Below are positions 34,941-44,219 of a DNA stretch of 64,000 nucleotides, piece after piece; position 1 is the first letter of the stretch, and every line of letters starts with the position of its first letter. The notes under the pieces are model-generated. The model searched no databases and was not told the origin of the DNA. It saw only the letters and a list, made by a program, of their open reading frames with translations. The DNA is from an uncultured Pelagibacteraceae bacterium (GTDB lineage: Bacteria; Pseudomonadota; Alphaproteobacteria; Pelagibacterales; Pelagibacteraceae). The DNA lies in assembly GCA_902635515.1 (NCBI GenBank), contig CACPOD010000004.1, forward strand, positions 41,548 through 105,547. The letters run 5' to 3'. The position numbers were made by a program, and so were the translations under genes.

Positions 34941-36133
34941 TATCCTTTAACGCTTCCTGCTGTCAAACCACTCACTAAATATTTTTCAAAATAAACAAAT
35001 ATAAACAATACAGGCAATGTTACTACAACTGATCCTGCCATTAAATATTGTCTAGGCGTTTCAGCATCTCCACTTAAGTATTGAATAGCTCTAGATAATG
35101 TAAATGAATTTGGATTATCTAAAAACATTAATGAAAACAAAAACTCATTCCAAGCAATCATAAAAACATACAAAGCAACAGACGAGATCGCAGGAATGCT
35201 TAAAGGGATTATAATTTTTATTATAATTCCGAACCAACTTAATTTATCTAATATTGCAGCTTCCTCTAATTCTTTTGGTATGCTTTTGAAGTATCCTTGT
35301 AACATATAAATAGCTACTGGGAGTGTTGTTGCCGTATACACAATTAGTAAACCCTCTATTGAATTACGTAAACCTAATTGACTAAATATTGTATACAACG
35401 GAATAACAAGAACGATTGCAGGAAACATATATATTATAAGTATAGATGTAGATAAAAATGTTTTTCCAAAGAAATTTAATCTTGCAACTGCATAAGCAGC
35501 AGGTATTGCAAAAAGAAGAGTGATAATAACAGTGCCGACAGAAACAATTGTACTAATCACAATATATTTTCCAAATTTATAAGATTTAAAAATTACAAAA
35601 TAAGATTTAAATAAATCTTTTATATCTTGGCCAAAATTTATACTAAAATCTAAAGGATTCACTAACAATGCTATTTGTGTTTTAAAACTTGTTACTAACA
35701 TCATGTAAAATGGAAAAAGTATTACAAATGAAAAAAATAAAATTCCAAATAAAGTTAAAAAATCAAATAAAATTACTTGAGTAGAGTGTTCTTCTTTTAA
35801 ACCTATAAAAGTATATTTGCTAATTTTATTAGTGAAAAAATATAATATTAAAAATACGCCCACATTATACCAAATTGGTAATTTTTGTATTAAGTAACCA
35901 TCACAAAAGACGAATATGGCAGAAAAAATTATTGATTTATAAATTGATTTAATTCTGTCACCTATTCCTAGGTGAGCTAATGATATTAAAAGACCAAATA
36001 TAAAAATTATTTCTATATTAAAACTATTAATACTTAAACCTTGCAATGTTGCTAATATCTTCCAAATCGAAATTAAAAAAATTAAGAAAAAAGTAGATAT
36101 CAACGAAAATAGTATTGTGTTTTTAGTTCTCAT
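34940..36133 (-). CDS. Sugar ABC transporter permease (MalG type) with extra N-terminal helices
   Basis: A 397-residue membrane protein. Residues about 125-397 are the usual MalG-type permease, with EAA loop 'LEEAAILDKLSWFGIIIKII' and the family end 'SGLTAGSVKG'. Residues 1-115 form about four additional hydrophobic helices not expected in the roughly 280-residue family. It overlaps the MalF-type permease gene by 11 bases. Probably the second half of the channel for the left-hand sugar system. Confidence 0.85.
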   Translation of the reverse strand: MRTKNTILFSLISTFFLIFLISIWKILATLQGLSINSFNIEIIFIFGLLISLAHLGIGDRIKSIYKSIIFSAIFVFCDGYLIQKLPIWYNVGVFLILYFFTNKISKYTFIGLKEEHSTQVILFDFLTLFGILFFSFVILFPFYMMLVTSFKTQIALLVNPLDFSINFGQDIKDLFKSYFVIFKSYKFGKYIVISTIVSVGTVIITLLFAIPAAYAVARLNFFGKTFLSTSILIIYMFPAIVLVIPLYTIFSQLGLRNSIEGLLIVYTATTLPVAIYMLQGYFKSIPKELEEAAILDKLSWFGIIIKIIIPLSIPAISSVALYVFMIAWNEFLFSLMFLDNPNSFTLSRAIQYLSGDAETPRQYLMAGSVVVTLPVLFIFVYFEKYLVSGLTAGSVKG

Positions 36134-37382
36134 CTACTCTTTTTCCTAAAAGTTTAAAATAAAAAAACATAAACATTAAAAGTAATACTACGATTACTAT
36201 TGAAACAGCTGAGCCCATTCCAATGTCTGATATCGCAAAACCTTGTTGATAAACATTTATTGGCAAAGTTCTTGTTCCTGATGCACCTCCGGTTAATAAA
36301 AAGACGTCCTCAAATTTATTAAAATTCCAGATAAATCTAATCATAAATAAAATCGAAATTACTGCAGTAATTTGGGGAAGTGTAATATTAAAAAATTTTT
36401 GAAAGGGACTAGCCCCATCAACATCAGCTGCCTCATATAATTCTTTTGGAATAGCTTGAAGTCGTGCAAGAATAAATAAAAAGGCTAAAGGAAAATACCT
36501 CCAAATTTCAAACATTATAACTGTTGTAAGTGCTAACCTTAATTTAAAATCAAAACCTAAAATACTAATTTCAATATATTTTTGTCCAAGAAGGTTTATT
36601 GGAGTTTCAATAATTTGATAATTTAATAATAAGCTATTTAAGGTACCGCTATTAGGGTCTAGTAAAAGTTCCCAAGTGTAAGCTAAAGCAACAACTGGGG
36701 CAACATATGGGAAAAGTAGAACACTTCTCATAAATGTTCTTCCATAAAATTTTTGATTAACCATCTGAGCGGTTAAAATACCGAATACTATTGAGCCAAC
36801 AGTTCCAAAAAATGTGTAATAAAAAGTTGTTAGTAGTAAATCTACAAATTCATTTTCAAATAAAACTTTTTTAAAATTTTTAAGAGTAAAGTTGGTATTA
36901 AGCAATATATTATCAGATTTACCGTCCAATTTTGGTTTAATTGATTTAAGATTTTTTTTGTCTATTTTTGATCCATTATTTGTTGCAAATATTACTTGGA
37001 AATTTTCCCTATATTTAGCTGGCCAATTTCCAAATTCACATTTTAAGTTATACTTTTTAAAAGAACATCTTGGATCTAAATTTTCAATTTCAAAATTTTT
37101 TGGAAAATTATCTTGAAACGAAACATCTCTAATTTCTTGAATTAATGAACTATTTCTTAACTTATATAATATTTTTATTTTAGTAGGTTCATCAGAAATA
37201 GATTTTACAATTTTTTTTGCTCTTGGTTCTGGAATTCGAATATCTTTTAGTTCAACTTCTTTAAAACTAATCCAAATATTTGCAAAAATTGGAAATAAAA
37301 TTATTGAAAAAACTAAAAGGACTGCAGGTAGTGTTAGTATATATGCAGTTTTTTTTTCTGTATTTGCTAAAGTATCATTCAT
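36123..37382 (-). CDS. Sugar ABC transporter permease (MalF type) with a periplasmic insert
   Basis: A 419-residue membrane protein. After a first helix (about 11-33) there is a hydrophilic stretch of about 130 residues containing two cysteines (CSFKKYNLKC), likely in the periplasm. The remaining five helices carry the EAA loop 'YEAADVDGASPFQKFFNITL', a MalF-type signature. The insert is between helices 1 and 2, unlike the P2 loop of E. coli MalF. The start lies only 47 bases after the binding-protein gene, with a terminator-like hairpin in that gap. Confidence 0.85.
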   Translation of the reverse strand: MNDTLANTEKKTAYILTLPAVLLVFSIILFPIFANIWISFKEVELKDIRIPEPRAKKIVKSISDEPTKIKILYKLRNSSLIQEIRDVSFQDNFPKNFEIENLDPRCSFKKYNLKCEFGNWPAKYRENFQVIFATNNGSKIDKKNLKSIKPKLDGKSDNILLNTNFTLKNFKKVLFENEFVDLLLTTFYYTFFGTVGSIVFGILTAQMVNQKFYGRTFMRSVLLFPYVAPVVALAYTWELLLDPNSGTLNSLLLNYQIIETPINLLGQKYIEISILGFDFKLRLALTTVIMFEIWRYFPLAFLFILARLQAIPKELYEAADVDGASPFQKFFNITLPQITAVISILFMIRFIWNFNKFEDVFLLTGGASGTRTLPINVYQQGFAISDIGMGSAVSIVIVVLLLMFMFFYFKLLGKRVDEN

Positions 37383-37417
37383 AAAAAAAGCGGATAATTT
37401 ATATTATCCGCTTTTTT
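37383..37417 (-). terminator. Terminator-like hairpin between binding-protein and permease genes
   Basis: A perfect 15-base stem (AAAAAAGCGGATAAT at 37384-37398 and its complement at 37403-37417) with a four-base loop. On the transcribed minus strand it ends in a U run, so it is a good intrinsic terminator. The permease start is one base away, so partial readthrough is expected, giving more binding protein than permease. Confidence 0.85.
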
Positions 37418-37429
37418 AAAAAATTTAAA

Positions 37430-38761
37430 TTAATTGAATTTAGCTAATGATTTATTAATCATATCAACAGCCTCATCGACATCAATTTGATCATCAATAT
37501 AAAGTCTAGTGATTCTATTTATAAATTGAGAATTTATGACTTTTGATGCTCTTGATAGTTCACCTTCTTTAACACCCCATCTATTTGCAGTATCTAAACC
37601 AGCTACAATGTTATTAATAACATCTGGGTCATATAAATCTGACAAAGGTGCTTTTCTATCAACTCCAACAGGTAGTTTACTCCAAGCTTTTGTGAAAGCC
37701 TCAGGGTCACTTGAATTTCCTCTTCTTACTGGAAATTTACCTTCTGGAGCTATCGATAATGTATTTGTGTAACCTTCATCCATTGAGTACATGATAAATT
37801 GTTTAGCTTCATCTGTATCAGCATCAGCTGTTATACCAAAATATCTAACATCTGCCCATGCAGCACCTTTCTTATTACTAGGTCCGCTAAAATTAGTAAT
37901 GAAACCAGTTTTAGAAGCCAGCTCAGGTGATGTTGGATCACTGTTAATAGTTGGTGGAGCTGAGTCTCTTAAACCTGCAAGCTCATCCATGATGAATGGA
38001 GACCAAATAATCATTGGAGTTTTTCCTGCAAAGTAAAGTGCTCTAGATTGTTTCCAGTACAATTCACCTGGAGGACTTGCTTTAGCAATTACTTTATAAA
38101 ACTCTAATGCTTCTTTTAGTTTTTTACCTTGTTTCTTGATACCACCCTTTTTAACAATATTAACCCCATTTGCTAAAAGAACGTGTTCTAAAACCTGACT
38201 CATGAAATTTTCATCAGTTTTAGTTGCAGCAACAAAACCAAACATTCCGTTTTGTTTTGATAGCTTCTCAACAGCAGCTACAATGTTTGCATAGCTTGTT
38301 GGTGGTGCTAAATCTGCATTTTCAAAAAGGTCTTTTCTATAAACAACCATTTGTGTCCATCCATCAACTGGAACAGCTGCAATTTTTGAACCTTTTTTTG
38401 CCATGTTAAGTGCACCTGGCGCAAATGTATTTTTTCCAAGTTCTTTCACAACATCGTTATTGGCATCTACATCTAATATTCCTGCTTCAGCCCATGGCAA
38501 TACATATTGTAAAGTATGATAGATCACATCTGGTAAGTCGCCTGCTGCCGCTGCAGCTGTAGCTCTAGTTCCCAAATCTTTTTCTTCTACTGGGATCACA
38601 TCTACTTTAATACCTGTTTTAGCTTCAAAAGCTTTAGCCATTTCCTCTTGCTTAGCCATTCGGGCAGGCTGAACTTCTGTAGTCCAAAACTTTATGTCTG
38701 CGTAAACAATATTCGAAATAAAAAACGAAATTACGCAAAACATCTTTATTATATTTTTCAT
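37430..38761 (-). CDS. Sugar ABC transporter substrate-binding protein (family 1)
   Basis: A 443-residue periplasmic binding protein with a signal peptide (1-21, ...NIVYA/DIKFWT). The blocks 'IKFWTTEVQPARMAKQEEMA', 'FEAKTGIKVDVIPVEEKDLG' and 'GDLPDVIYHT' are typical of MalE/UgpB-like binding proteins for oligosaccharides or glycosides. The ribosome site is AGGAGG, strong. It heads a minus-strand set with two permeases and the GH63-like hydrolase; the MalK-type ATPase gene is upstream on the same strand. A 17-base palindrome (38825-38841) lies in its promoter region. Confidence 0.87.
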   Translation of the reverse strand: MKNIIKMFCVISFFISNIVYADIKFWTTEVQPARMAKQEEMAKAFEAKTGIKVDVIPVEEKDLGTRATAAAAAGDLPDVIYHTLQYVLPWAEAGILDVDANNDVVKELGKNTFAPGALNMAKKGSKIAAVPVDGWTQMVVYRKDLFENADLAPPTSYANIVAAVEKLSKQNGMFGFVAATKTDENFMSQVLEHVLLANGVNIVKKGGIKKQGKKLKEALEFYKVIAKASPPGELYWKQSRALYFAGKTPMIIWSPFIMDELAGLRDSAPPTINSDPTSPELASKTGFITNFSGPSNKKGAAWADVRYFGITADADTDEAKQFIMYSMDEGYTNTLSIAPEGKFPVRRGNSSDPEAFTKAWSKLPVGVDRKAPLSDLYDPDVINNIVAGLDTANRWGVKEGELSRASKVINSQFINRITRLYIDDQIDVDEAVDMINKSLAKFN

Positions 38762-38824
38762 TTCCCCTCCTATTAATATTTAAAACTATATTAAAATGAT
38801 TCTATTTAGCAAAGACAAGACTGA

Positions 38825-38841
38825 CACATATCAGGTATGTG
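38825..38841. promoter_or_regulatory. Palindrome, candidate operator upstream of the sugar-binding-protein gene
   Basis: CACATA and TATGTG flank a five-base centre, followed within seven bases by a partial copy (GATACATG). It is about 64 bases before the ATG at 38761, a normal place for a repressor site controlling the binding-protein operon. No regulator of the LacI or GntR type is in the window. Confidence 0.4.
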
Positions 38842-38905
38842 CTTGATACATGTTAATTATTCAAAAAAATGGTAAAAATTTGAAATTAGACAATTATAGG
38901 TTGTG

Positions 38906-39961
38906 TTATGATTTTACTCTTTTTCCATTTTCATCAAAAATAAAAATGTCATTTAAATCAAAACCTATGGAACTTCCTATTTCAACATTGCTTGGAATTT
39001 TTGCACTTAATTGGTGTTCATCTTTTTTCATATATACAATTTTTTCATTACCAAGGTTTTCAATTAATTCAATTTCAGGATTAAAAGTAAATTTTGTATT
39101 CTGAATTGCTTTTAAATGTTCGGGCCTAATACCCACAAAATGTTTTGATTGTTTTAATTTTAAATTATTAAATTGAATGTCGTTACCTAGCAATTTAATT
39201 GTATTTTCTGAAACAACATTTTCCTCGTTTACCTCTAAAATATTCATTTTGGGTGTGCCTATAAATTGTGCAACAAAAATATTTGCTGGATCATTATAAA
39301 TTTCCTCAGGAGTGCCAACCTGTTCAATATTTCCCTGATTTAAAATAACTATTCGGTCTGCTAAGGTCATAGCTTCAACTTGGTCATGAGTCACATAAAT
39401 CATATTTGTTTTGATCTGGTTGTGTAATTTAGATATTTCAACCCTCATTTCAGCTCTTAATGCTGCATCTAAGTTAGATAAAGGTTCATCAAATAAAAAT
39501 ATCTTTGGATTTCTTGTAATAGCTCTTCCTATCGCCACTCTTTGTCTTTGACCTCCAGATAATTGTTTTGGTTTTCGCTCTAATAGCTCTTCAATTTTTA
39601 AAATTTTTGCAGCTTGCATTACTTTTGTGTTGATTTCTTCCTTTGGCCTTTTTTCAATTTTTAGACCAAAAGACATATTTTCATAAACATTCATATGAGG
39701 ATAAAGAGCGTAAGATTGAAAAACCATTGCAGTTTGACGTTTCGAAGGATGAAGTTCATTAATTTTTTGATCATTAATAAAAATTTCACCTTCGTCTATT
39801 TTTTCTAATCCGGCAATCATTCTTAGAAGAGTTGATTTTCCACATCCAGATGGTCCAACTAATACAAGAAACTCATCGTCTTTACCTAAAAGATTAAAAT
39901 CTGTGATTATTTTATTAGATCCAAATGATTTGTGTACTCCAGTAAATTTTATGTTAGCCAT
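38906..39961 (-). CDS. ABC transporter ATP-binding protein (MalK/UgpC type)
   Basis: A 351-residue ATPase: Walker A GPSGCGKST near residue 37, signature LSGGQRQRVAIGRA, Walker B IFLFDEPLSNLDAAL, H-loop VTHDQVEAM and a C-terminal OB-fold domain (VGIRPEHLK) as in MalK and UgpC. It lies between the SnoaL-like gene (one base gap) and the left sugar-binding-protein gene (144-base gap). It is the only MalK-type ATPase near two sugar transporters, so it may energise both. The short gap to the SnoaL gene ties it to the right-hand cluster. Confidence 0.9.
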   Translation of the reverse strand: MANIKFTGVHKSFGSNKIITDFNLLGKDDEFLVLVGPSGCGKSTLLRMIAGLEKIDEGEIFINDQKINELHPSKRQTAMVFQSYALYPHMNVYENMSFGLKIEKRPKEEINTKVMQAAKILKIEELLERKPKQLSGGQRQRVAIGRAITRNPKIFLFDEPLSNLDAALRAEMRVEISKLHNQIKTNMIYVTHDQVEAMTLADRIVILNQGNIEQVGTPEEIYNDPANIFVAQFIGTPKMNILEVNEENVVSENTIKLLGNDIQFNNLKLKQSKHFVGIRPEHLKAIQNTKFTFNPEIELIENLGNEKIVYMKKDEHQLSAKIPSNVEIGSSIGFDLNDIFIFDENGKRVKS

Positions 39962-39962
39962 T

Positions 39963-41048
39963 TTATTTTTTTATACTTTCTAAAACATCAACTCCAATTT
40001 GTTTTAATATGTGGATTATATCAATTGGAACCCAGTTTTCACGAATTTTTCCTTCATCATGGTGATAAAAATCCATAACTCTCATAGTTACTTTTTGGTT
40101 TTCAGATTTATATCCTAACCAATCCTCAGTTCCATATATTGCCTGAATACTATTCCATCCTGCCGTTAAAGAAAATTTTCCATCCCCTAACTCACAATAA
40201 TGACCAAGTTTCCAATAATTTCTTTCCTTAAAAGTTTTTCTAAAAGGTAACTGATGATTATCTACAAATCCTTCTAAAGATCTGGCAGTTCCAATACCAC
40301 TTGGTCCATACCAAATCATTTTTTCATGCCAATAATCTTTTTGTGGATGGTTTATTAATCTCTCCTTAAGATCTTTATTAGAAGAAACCTCTAATTCAGG
40401 TTTTATATTTAAACTTCTCTGCATGATAAGTGATTGCTCTAAACTAGCTTTAGAAATTTCCATGTCTTTTTCAAAAAAATTTACACCATCGGTGTTAATT
40501 GGATTTAACCAATTTCCTTCAGATCCTCTTGAAAGATTAATTGGATTTGCTCCAGTTTGTATTAATAAATCTATTAAATCGATTAAAATATAACTCTCAA
40601 TAATTTTACCATCTTTAAGCTGATGAATTTCACAACACTTTAAATTTACCATTTTGTTATTAGGTTGAATGCCCAACCAAGTATTTTTAAACACTCCTGA
40701 CAATGAAGAAATTGAACCTACTTGGATTTTATCTCTAAAAGCGCCACTAATTACTATTTGCTCTCTTCTTTCAAGATCAGGAAATGAATTAAAAAGAGGT
40801 TTCCAAAATTTTTCTTTAAAATCATCAACTCCTACAAATTCATTTAATGGGTAAAAACAATTAACATTAATATTCTGAGAAAAAGCATTTTTAAGATTTT
40901 GATCAAGTTTAGAGATGCCGTCATTTACTATTGAATTTAAATATTTTCTGACAACTTGTTTGTAATTATAATTTTCTTCGGGTGAGATGACTATTTTTTC
41001 TACTTTCCCTTGACCCTTAAGACCTGTATCAAATTGTTCAATTTGCAT
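39963..41048 (-). CDS. Protein with two SnoaL-like (NTF2-fold) domains
   Basis: A protein of 361 residues if started at the ATG at 41048; a GTG at 41078 would add ten residues. It holds two NTF2-like domains: one near residues 30-160 ('LNEFVGVDDFKEKFWKPLFN' followed by 'NTWLGIQPNNKMVNLKCCEI') and one near 225-355 ('WYGPSGIGTARSLEGFVDNH'). Both have the ester-cyclase/SnoaL pattern. No catalytic residue can be named with confidence. The gene at 42043-43005 encodes a similar double-domain protein on the other strand, so these are likely partners or paralogues in one pathway. Substrate unknown. Confidence 0.7.
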   Translation of the reverse strand: MQIEQFDTGLKGQGKVEKIVISPEENYNYKQVVRKYLNSIVNDGISKLDQNLKNAFSQNINVNCFYPLNEFVGVDDFKEKFWKPLFNSFPDLERREQIVISGAFRDKIQVGSISSLSGVFKNTWLGIQPNNKMVNLKCCEIHQLKDGKIIESYILIDLIDLLIQTGANPINLSRGSEGNWLNPINTDGVNFFEKDMEISKASLEQSLIMQRSLNIKPELEVSSNKDLKERLINHPQKDYWHEKMIWYGPSGIGTARSLEGFVDNHQLPFRKTFKERNYWKLGHYCELGDGKFSLTAGWNSIQAIYGTEDWLGYKSENQKVTMRVMDFYHHDEGKIRENWVPIDIIHILKQIGVDVLESIKK

Positions 41049-41098
41049 ATATTTTTTGTTAGATAATTTAACTATCACAAAATATAGTTTAAAAAAAT

Positions 41099-42043
41099 AT
41101 GAATAATCGAGTAGCTAAATTTGATGATCTTGTTCCAAGTACTTTGCCATTTGTTGAGGGCAAACTAGAAGGTCATAAAGAAAGGAAAAATTATTCTATT
41201 GTAGGCCCAGGTGTCGCAGAAGATAGTAAACAATTTGTTAAAATAGCAATGCCTCATAGTTTTAATCTAGGTGCTGTATCTGCTATGCCTAAAAATGGTT
41301 CTGGTTTACATAGCCATACAACTGCAGAAGTTTTCATTATCTATTCTGGTAAATGGAAATTTTATTGGGGAGCAGAAGGTAAAGATGAAACGATATTAAG
41401 TGCTGGTGATATTATATCTATGCCCACAAATATGTTTAGAGCATTTGAAAATGCGGGTGATAAAGAAGGTTTAATTTTTGTTGTTTTAGGTGGAGATGAT
41501 CCTGGAATAATAACTTGGGTTCCAAGTGTCTTAAAAAAAGCAAAAAAAACAGGCATGGCACTTTTAAATGATAATTCATTAATTGATTTATCTTTAAATG
41601 AAATTCCAAAAGGAAAAAGTATTCTCGAACCAATTTCTGAAGAAGAAATAAAAAAATTTGATAATTACAAACTAGATCAGCTAGAAAAATTCATATGTAA
41701 AGATAATGAAAATTCTAAACAAGTTAAAAAAATAAACGATAAATTTGATTTAATTCAAATTCTTGGAAATAAATTTGAAAATAAAAAATACGCTCCATTG
41801 ATAAATCAAGATACTGGATTTAACCTTTCAATTTTAAAATGTAACAAGGGGCAAATAAATAACTTAAAGTTTGAAAAACCTACAATATTATTTTCAAGAA
41901 CTGGTAAGTGGGAAATTATGATTGATGATTTTCAATGTATTTTAAATCCCAAAGATACAATTTCTATTCCAATCAATTCAAATGTTAATATAAAGATAAA
42001 TGAACAAGAGGATTGTTACTTAAATTGTGTAACACAAATCTAA
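41099..42043 (+). CDS. Cupin-domain protein (probably bicupin)
   Basis: A 314-residue protein. The first cupin (about 50-130) contains GSGLHSHTTAEVFIIYSGKW, with histidines and a glutamate that can hold a metal, and the second motif 'LSAGDIISMPTNMFRAFENA'. The second half shows a degenerate cupin ('ILFSRTGKWEIMIDDFQCIL', 'LNPKDTISIPINSN') without the metal histidines. It could be an isomerase, dioxygenase or sensor; the sequence does not decide. It starts 50 bases from the divergent SnoaL gene and its stop overlaps the next start (TAATG). Confidence 0.75.
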   Translation: MNNRVAKFDDLVPSTLPFVEGKLEGHKERKNYSIVGPGVAEDSKQFVKIAMPHSFNLGAVSAMPKNGSGLHSHTTAEVFIIYSGKWKFYWGAEGKDETILSAGDIISMPTNMFRAFENAGDKEGLIFVVLGGDDPGIITWVPSVLKKAKKTGMALLNDNSLIDLSLNEIPKGKSILEPISEEEIKKFDNYKLDQLEKFICKDNENSKQVKKINDKFDLIQILGNKFENKKYAPLINQDTGFNLSILKCNKGQINNLKFEKPTILFSRTGKWEIMIDDFQCILNPKDTISIPINSNVNIKINEQEDCYLNCVTQI

Positions 42044-43005
42044 TGAAAGGATTTGACCAAAAATATAAAAACCTTCCTGATTATATTCTTAAAATAACTA
42101 AACAAATTTGGGAAAACAAAGATGTTGAGTCTATTGCTCAATTTTACACTGATAATATTCCTGTTAGGTCTCCTTTTGGAGTTACTTATGGAAACAAGCC
42201 TGTAATTGATGCAACTTATGCAACCTTAAAAGAATTTCCTAACAGACAGTTGCTTGGTGAAGATGTGATCTGGAATGGAAATGATGATGTGGGTTATCAT
42301 TCATCTCATAGAATTTTAAGTAAAGGAACCCATCTTGGTGATGGTTCATATGGTAAACCAACCGGCAAAGATATTTACTATAGAGTAATTGCTGATTGTG
42401 CTTGCAAAAATAATCAAGTCTATGATGAATGGATTGTCCGTGATCAAGGTGCAATGGTAAGACAACTAGGATTTAAACCAAAAGAATTTGCCCAAATGAT
42501 TATTAATAAAGAAGGAGGCGCCGACAAAGCACAACAATTATTCAATTCAAGCTCTGAGATTAAATCAGATTATAAACAAAGCGTTGTGCCTGATGACTCA
42601 GCTGGCGGTAAATACTCAAAAATATTGAAAAATATCTTTAAAAATAACTATGATTTTTTTGATTATGTAAGAGCTGCAACTCTCTATTGGCCTGGAAATA
42701 AAATTGGACATGGAAGAGAGGATATTGTCAAATTTTGGAATAATTTAAAAAATACTTTTACCGATATAAAGTTTTCAATAGAACATGTTGGTTATTTAGA
42801 AGAGCCAAATAAAAATCCCAAAGCATCAATAAGATGGTTTTTAGAAGGCTGTCATTCTAAAGACACTTTAGATTTTGGAGAAAAATCAAATAAAAATATT
42901 TTCATAATGGGAATAAACCATGCAGAAATAGTTGATGGAAATGTTATAAGAGAATGGGTTTTATTTGATGAAGTTGCAATTTGGAAACAAATTTTAATGA
43001 AATAA
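42043..43005 (+). CDS. Protein with two SnoaL-like (NTF2-fold) domains
   Basis: A 320-residue protein; the frame extends upstream to 42013, but the ATG at 42043 overlapping the cupin stop is preferred. Domain 1 (about 10-150) includes 'FYTDNIPVRSPFGVTYGNKP' and domain 2 (about 200-320) 'LYWPGNKIGHGREDIVKFWN' and 'HVGYLEEPNKNPKASIRWFL'. Both resemble the SnoaL/limonene-epoxide-hydrolase fold. It lies in an operon with a cupin and a MetE-like protein. Function is not known to me. Confidence 0.68.
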   Translation: MKGFDQKYKNLPDYILKITKQIWENKDVESIAQFYTDNIPVRSPFGVTYGNKPVIDATYATLKEFPNRQLLGEDVIWNGNDDVGYHSSHRILSKGTHLGDGSYGKPTGKDIYYRVIADCACKNNQVYDEWIVRDQGAMVRQLGFKPKEFAQMIINKEGGADKAQQLFNSSSEIKSDYKQSVVPDDSAGGKYSKILKNIFKNNYDFFDYVRAATLYWPGNKIGHGREDIVKFWNNLKNTFTDIKFSIEHVGYLEEPNKNPKASIRWFLEGCHSKDTLDFGEKSNKNIFIMGINHAEIVDGNVIREWVLFDEVAIWKQILMK

Positions 43006-43008
43006 ATT

Positions 43009-44136
43009 ATGAGCAAAATTAAAACAACACATGTAGGAAGTTTACCTAGATCAAATGAATTATCTGAACTCTTATTTAAAAAAGATCAAAAAGAACAAAT
43101 AGATTTTAATCAATTTGATAAGATTGTTCAAAAAGATGTTAACAACATTGTTAAAAAACAAATCGAGGTTGGAATTGATTATATTAGCGATGGTGAAATG
43201 TCTAAGATTAGTTATGCTACTTATGTTAAGGATAGAATTGATGGATTTTCTGGAGAGAGTGAGAGAAAAGCGCCAAAAGATTTAGATGACTTTCCTTCTT
43301 TCAAAGAAAGAATTGCAAGAACAGGTGGGACACCTACTTACACAAGACCATGTTGCACTAGTGAATTAAAAATTAAAGATAAAACTTCCCTAACAAAAGA
43401 TATTAATAATTTTAAACAAGCGTTAAAAAAAAATAATCATAAAGATGGTTTCATGAATGCTGCCTCTCCTGGAGTTGTTTCTGCTTTCTTGCCAAATAAA
43501 TTTTATAAAAATGATGATGAATATTTAGAAAATTTATCCAATCTTATGAAAGATGAGTATGAAGAAATCACATCAAATGGATTAAAACTTCAGTTAGATT
43601 GTCCAGATTTAGCTCTTGCTAGACATATGACTTTTAAAGATTTATCAGAGTCAGAATTTCTAATTAGAGCTGAAAAACAAATAGAATGTCTAAATAATGC
43701 TATCAATAATATCGATAGCTCTAATATAAGACTACACATCTGTTGGGGAAATTATGAAGGACCTCATCTGCATGATATCCCGTTAGAAAAGATAATGCCA
43801 ATTGCATTGAAAGCCAATGTTCAGACTTACTTAATTGAGTCATCTAATCCAAGGCATTCTCACGAGTGGCAAATTTTTGAAAATTTAAAAATTCCAAGTG
43901 GCAAAATAATTGCCCCAGGTGTAATAGATTCTACAACAAATTTTGTAGAACATCCCGAAGTTGTAAAGAATAGAATTTTAACCTTTTCTAAAGTCATTGA
44001 TGCCGAACAATTATTAGCTGGGACTGACTGTGGGTTTAGTACCTTTGCTGGCTTTGGTAATGTAGACGAAAATATAGTTTATAAAAAACTTGAGTCTCTT
44101 GTAAGAGGTGCGGAACTTGCGTCAAAAGTGATTTAA
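43009..44136 (+). CDS. MetE C-terminal-like zinc methyltransferase family protein
   Basis: A 375-residue protein related to the catalytic half of cobalamin-independent methionine synthase and to epoxyalkane:coenzyme M transferase. The N-terminal TTHVGSLPR is diagnostic. The zinc set is complete: H243 and C245 (HICWGN), E277 (LIESSN) and C341 (TDCGF). It is half the length of MetE and lacks the N-terminal folate-binding half. It could move a methyl or alkyl group to or from a thiol. Position between SnoaL, cupin and a sugar-type transporter suggests a catabolic rather than methionine role. A stem-loop overlaps its stop. Confidence 0.78.
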   Translation: MSKIKTTHVGSLPRSNELSELLFKKDQKEQIDFNQFDKIVQKDVNNIVKKQIEVGIDYISDGEMSKISYATYVKDRIDGFSGESERKAPKDLDDFPSFKERIARTGGTPTYTRPCCTSELKIKDKTSLTKDINNFKQALKKNNHKDGFMNAASPGVVSAFLPNKFYKNDDEYLENLSNLMKDEYEEITSNGLKLQLDCPDLALARHMTFKDLSESEFLIRAEKQIECLNNAINNIDSSNIRLHICWGNYEGPHLHDIPLEKIMPIALKANVQTYLIESSNPRHSHEWQIFENLKIPSGKIIAPGVIDSTTNFVEHPEVVKNRILTFSKVIDAEQLLAGTDCGFSTFAGFGNVDENIVYKKLESLVRGAELASKVI

Positions 44137-44147
44137 TTATCACTTTT
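44124..44147 (+). terminator. Stem-loop at the end of the MetE-like gene
   Basis: A nine-base stem (AAAAGTGAT and ATCACTTTT, six-base loop) ends in TTTTATT. Partial terminator upstream of the binding-protein gene, which appears to have its own -10 box (TATAAT at 44187-44192). Confidence 0.55.
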
Positions 44148-44186
44148 ATTCTATTTCAGGAGTAGATATAGTTTTCTTACTTAAAT

Positions 44187-44192
44187 TATAAT
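44187..44192 (+). promoter_or_regulatory. Possible -10 box for the right-hand binding-protein gene
   Basis: A perfect TATAAT lies 28 bases before the ATG of the binding-protein gene, in a short AT-rich gap after the terminator-like hairpin. No good -35 box is seen at the usual distance, so this is tentative. Confidence 0.35.
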
Positions 44193-44219
44193 TAACAACA
44201 AAAAATAGAGAGAAAACAT

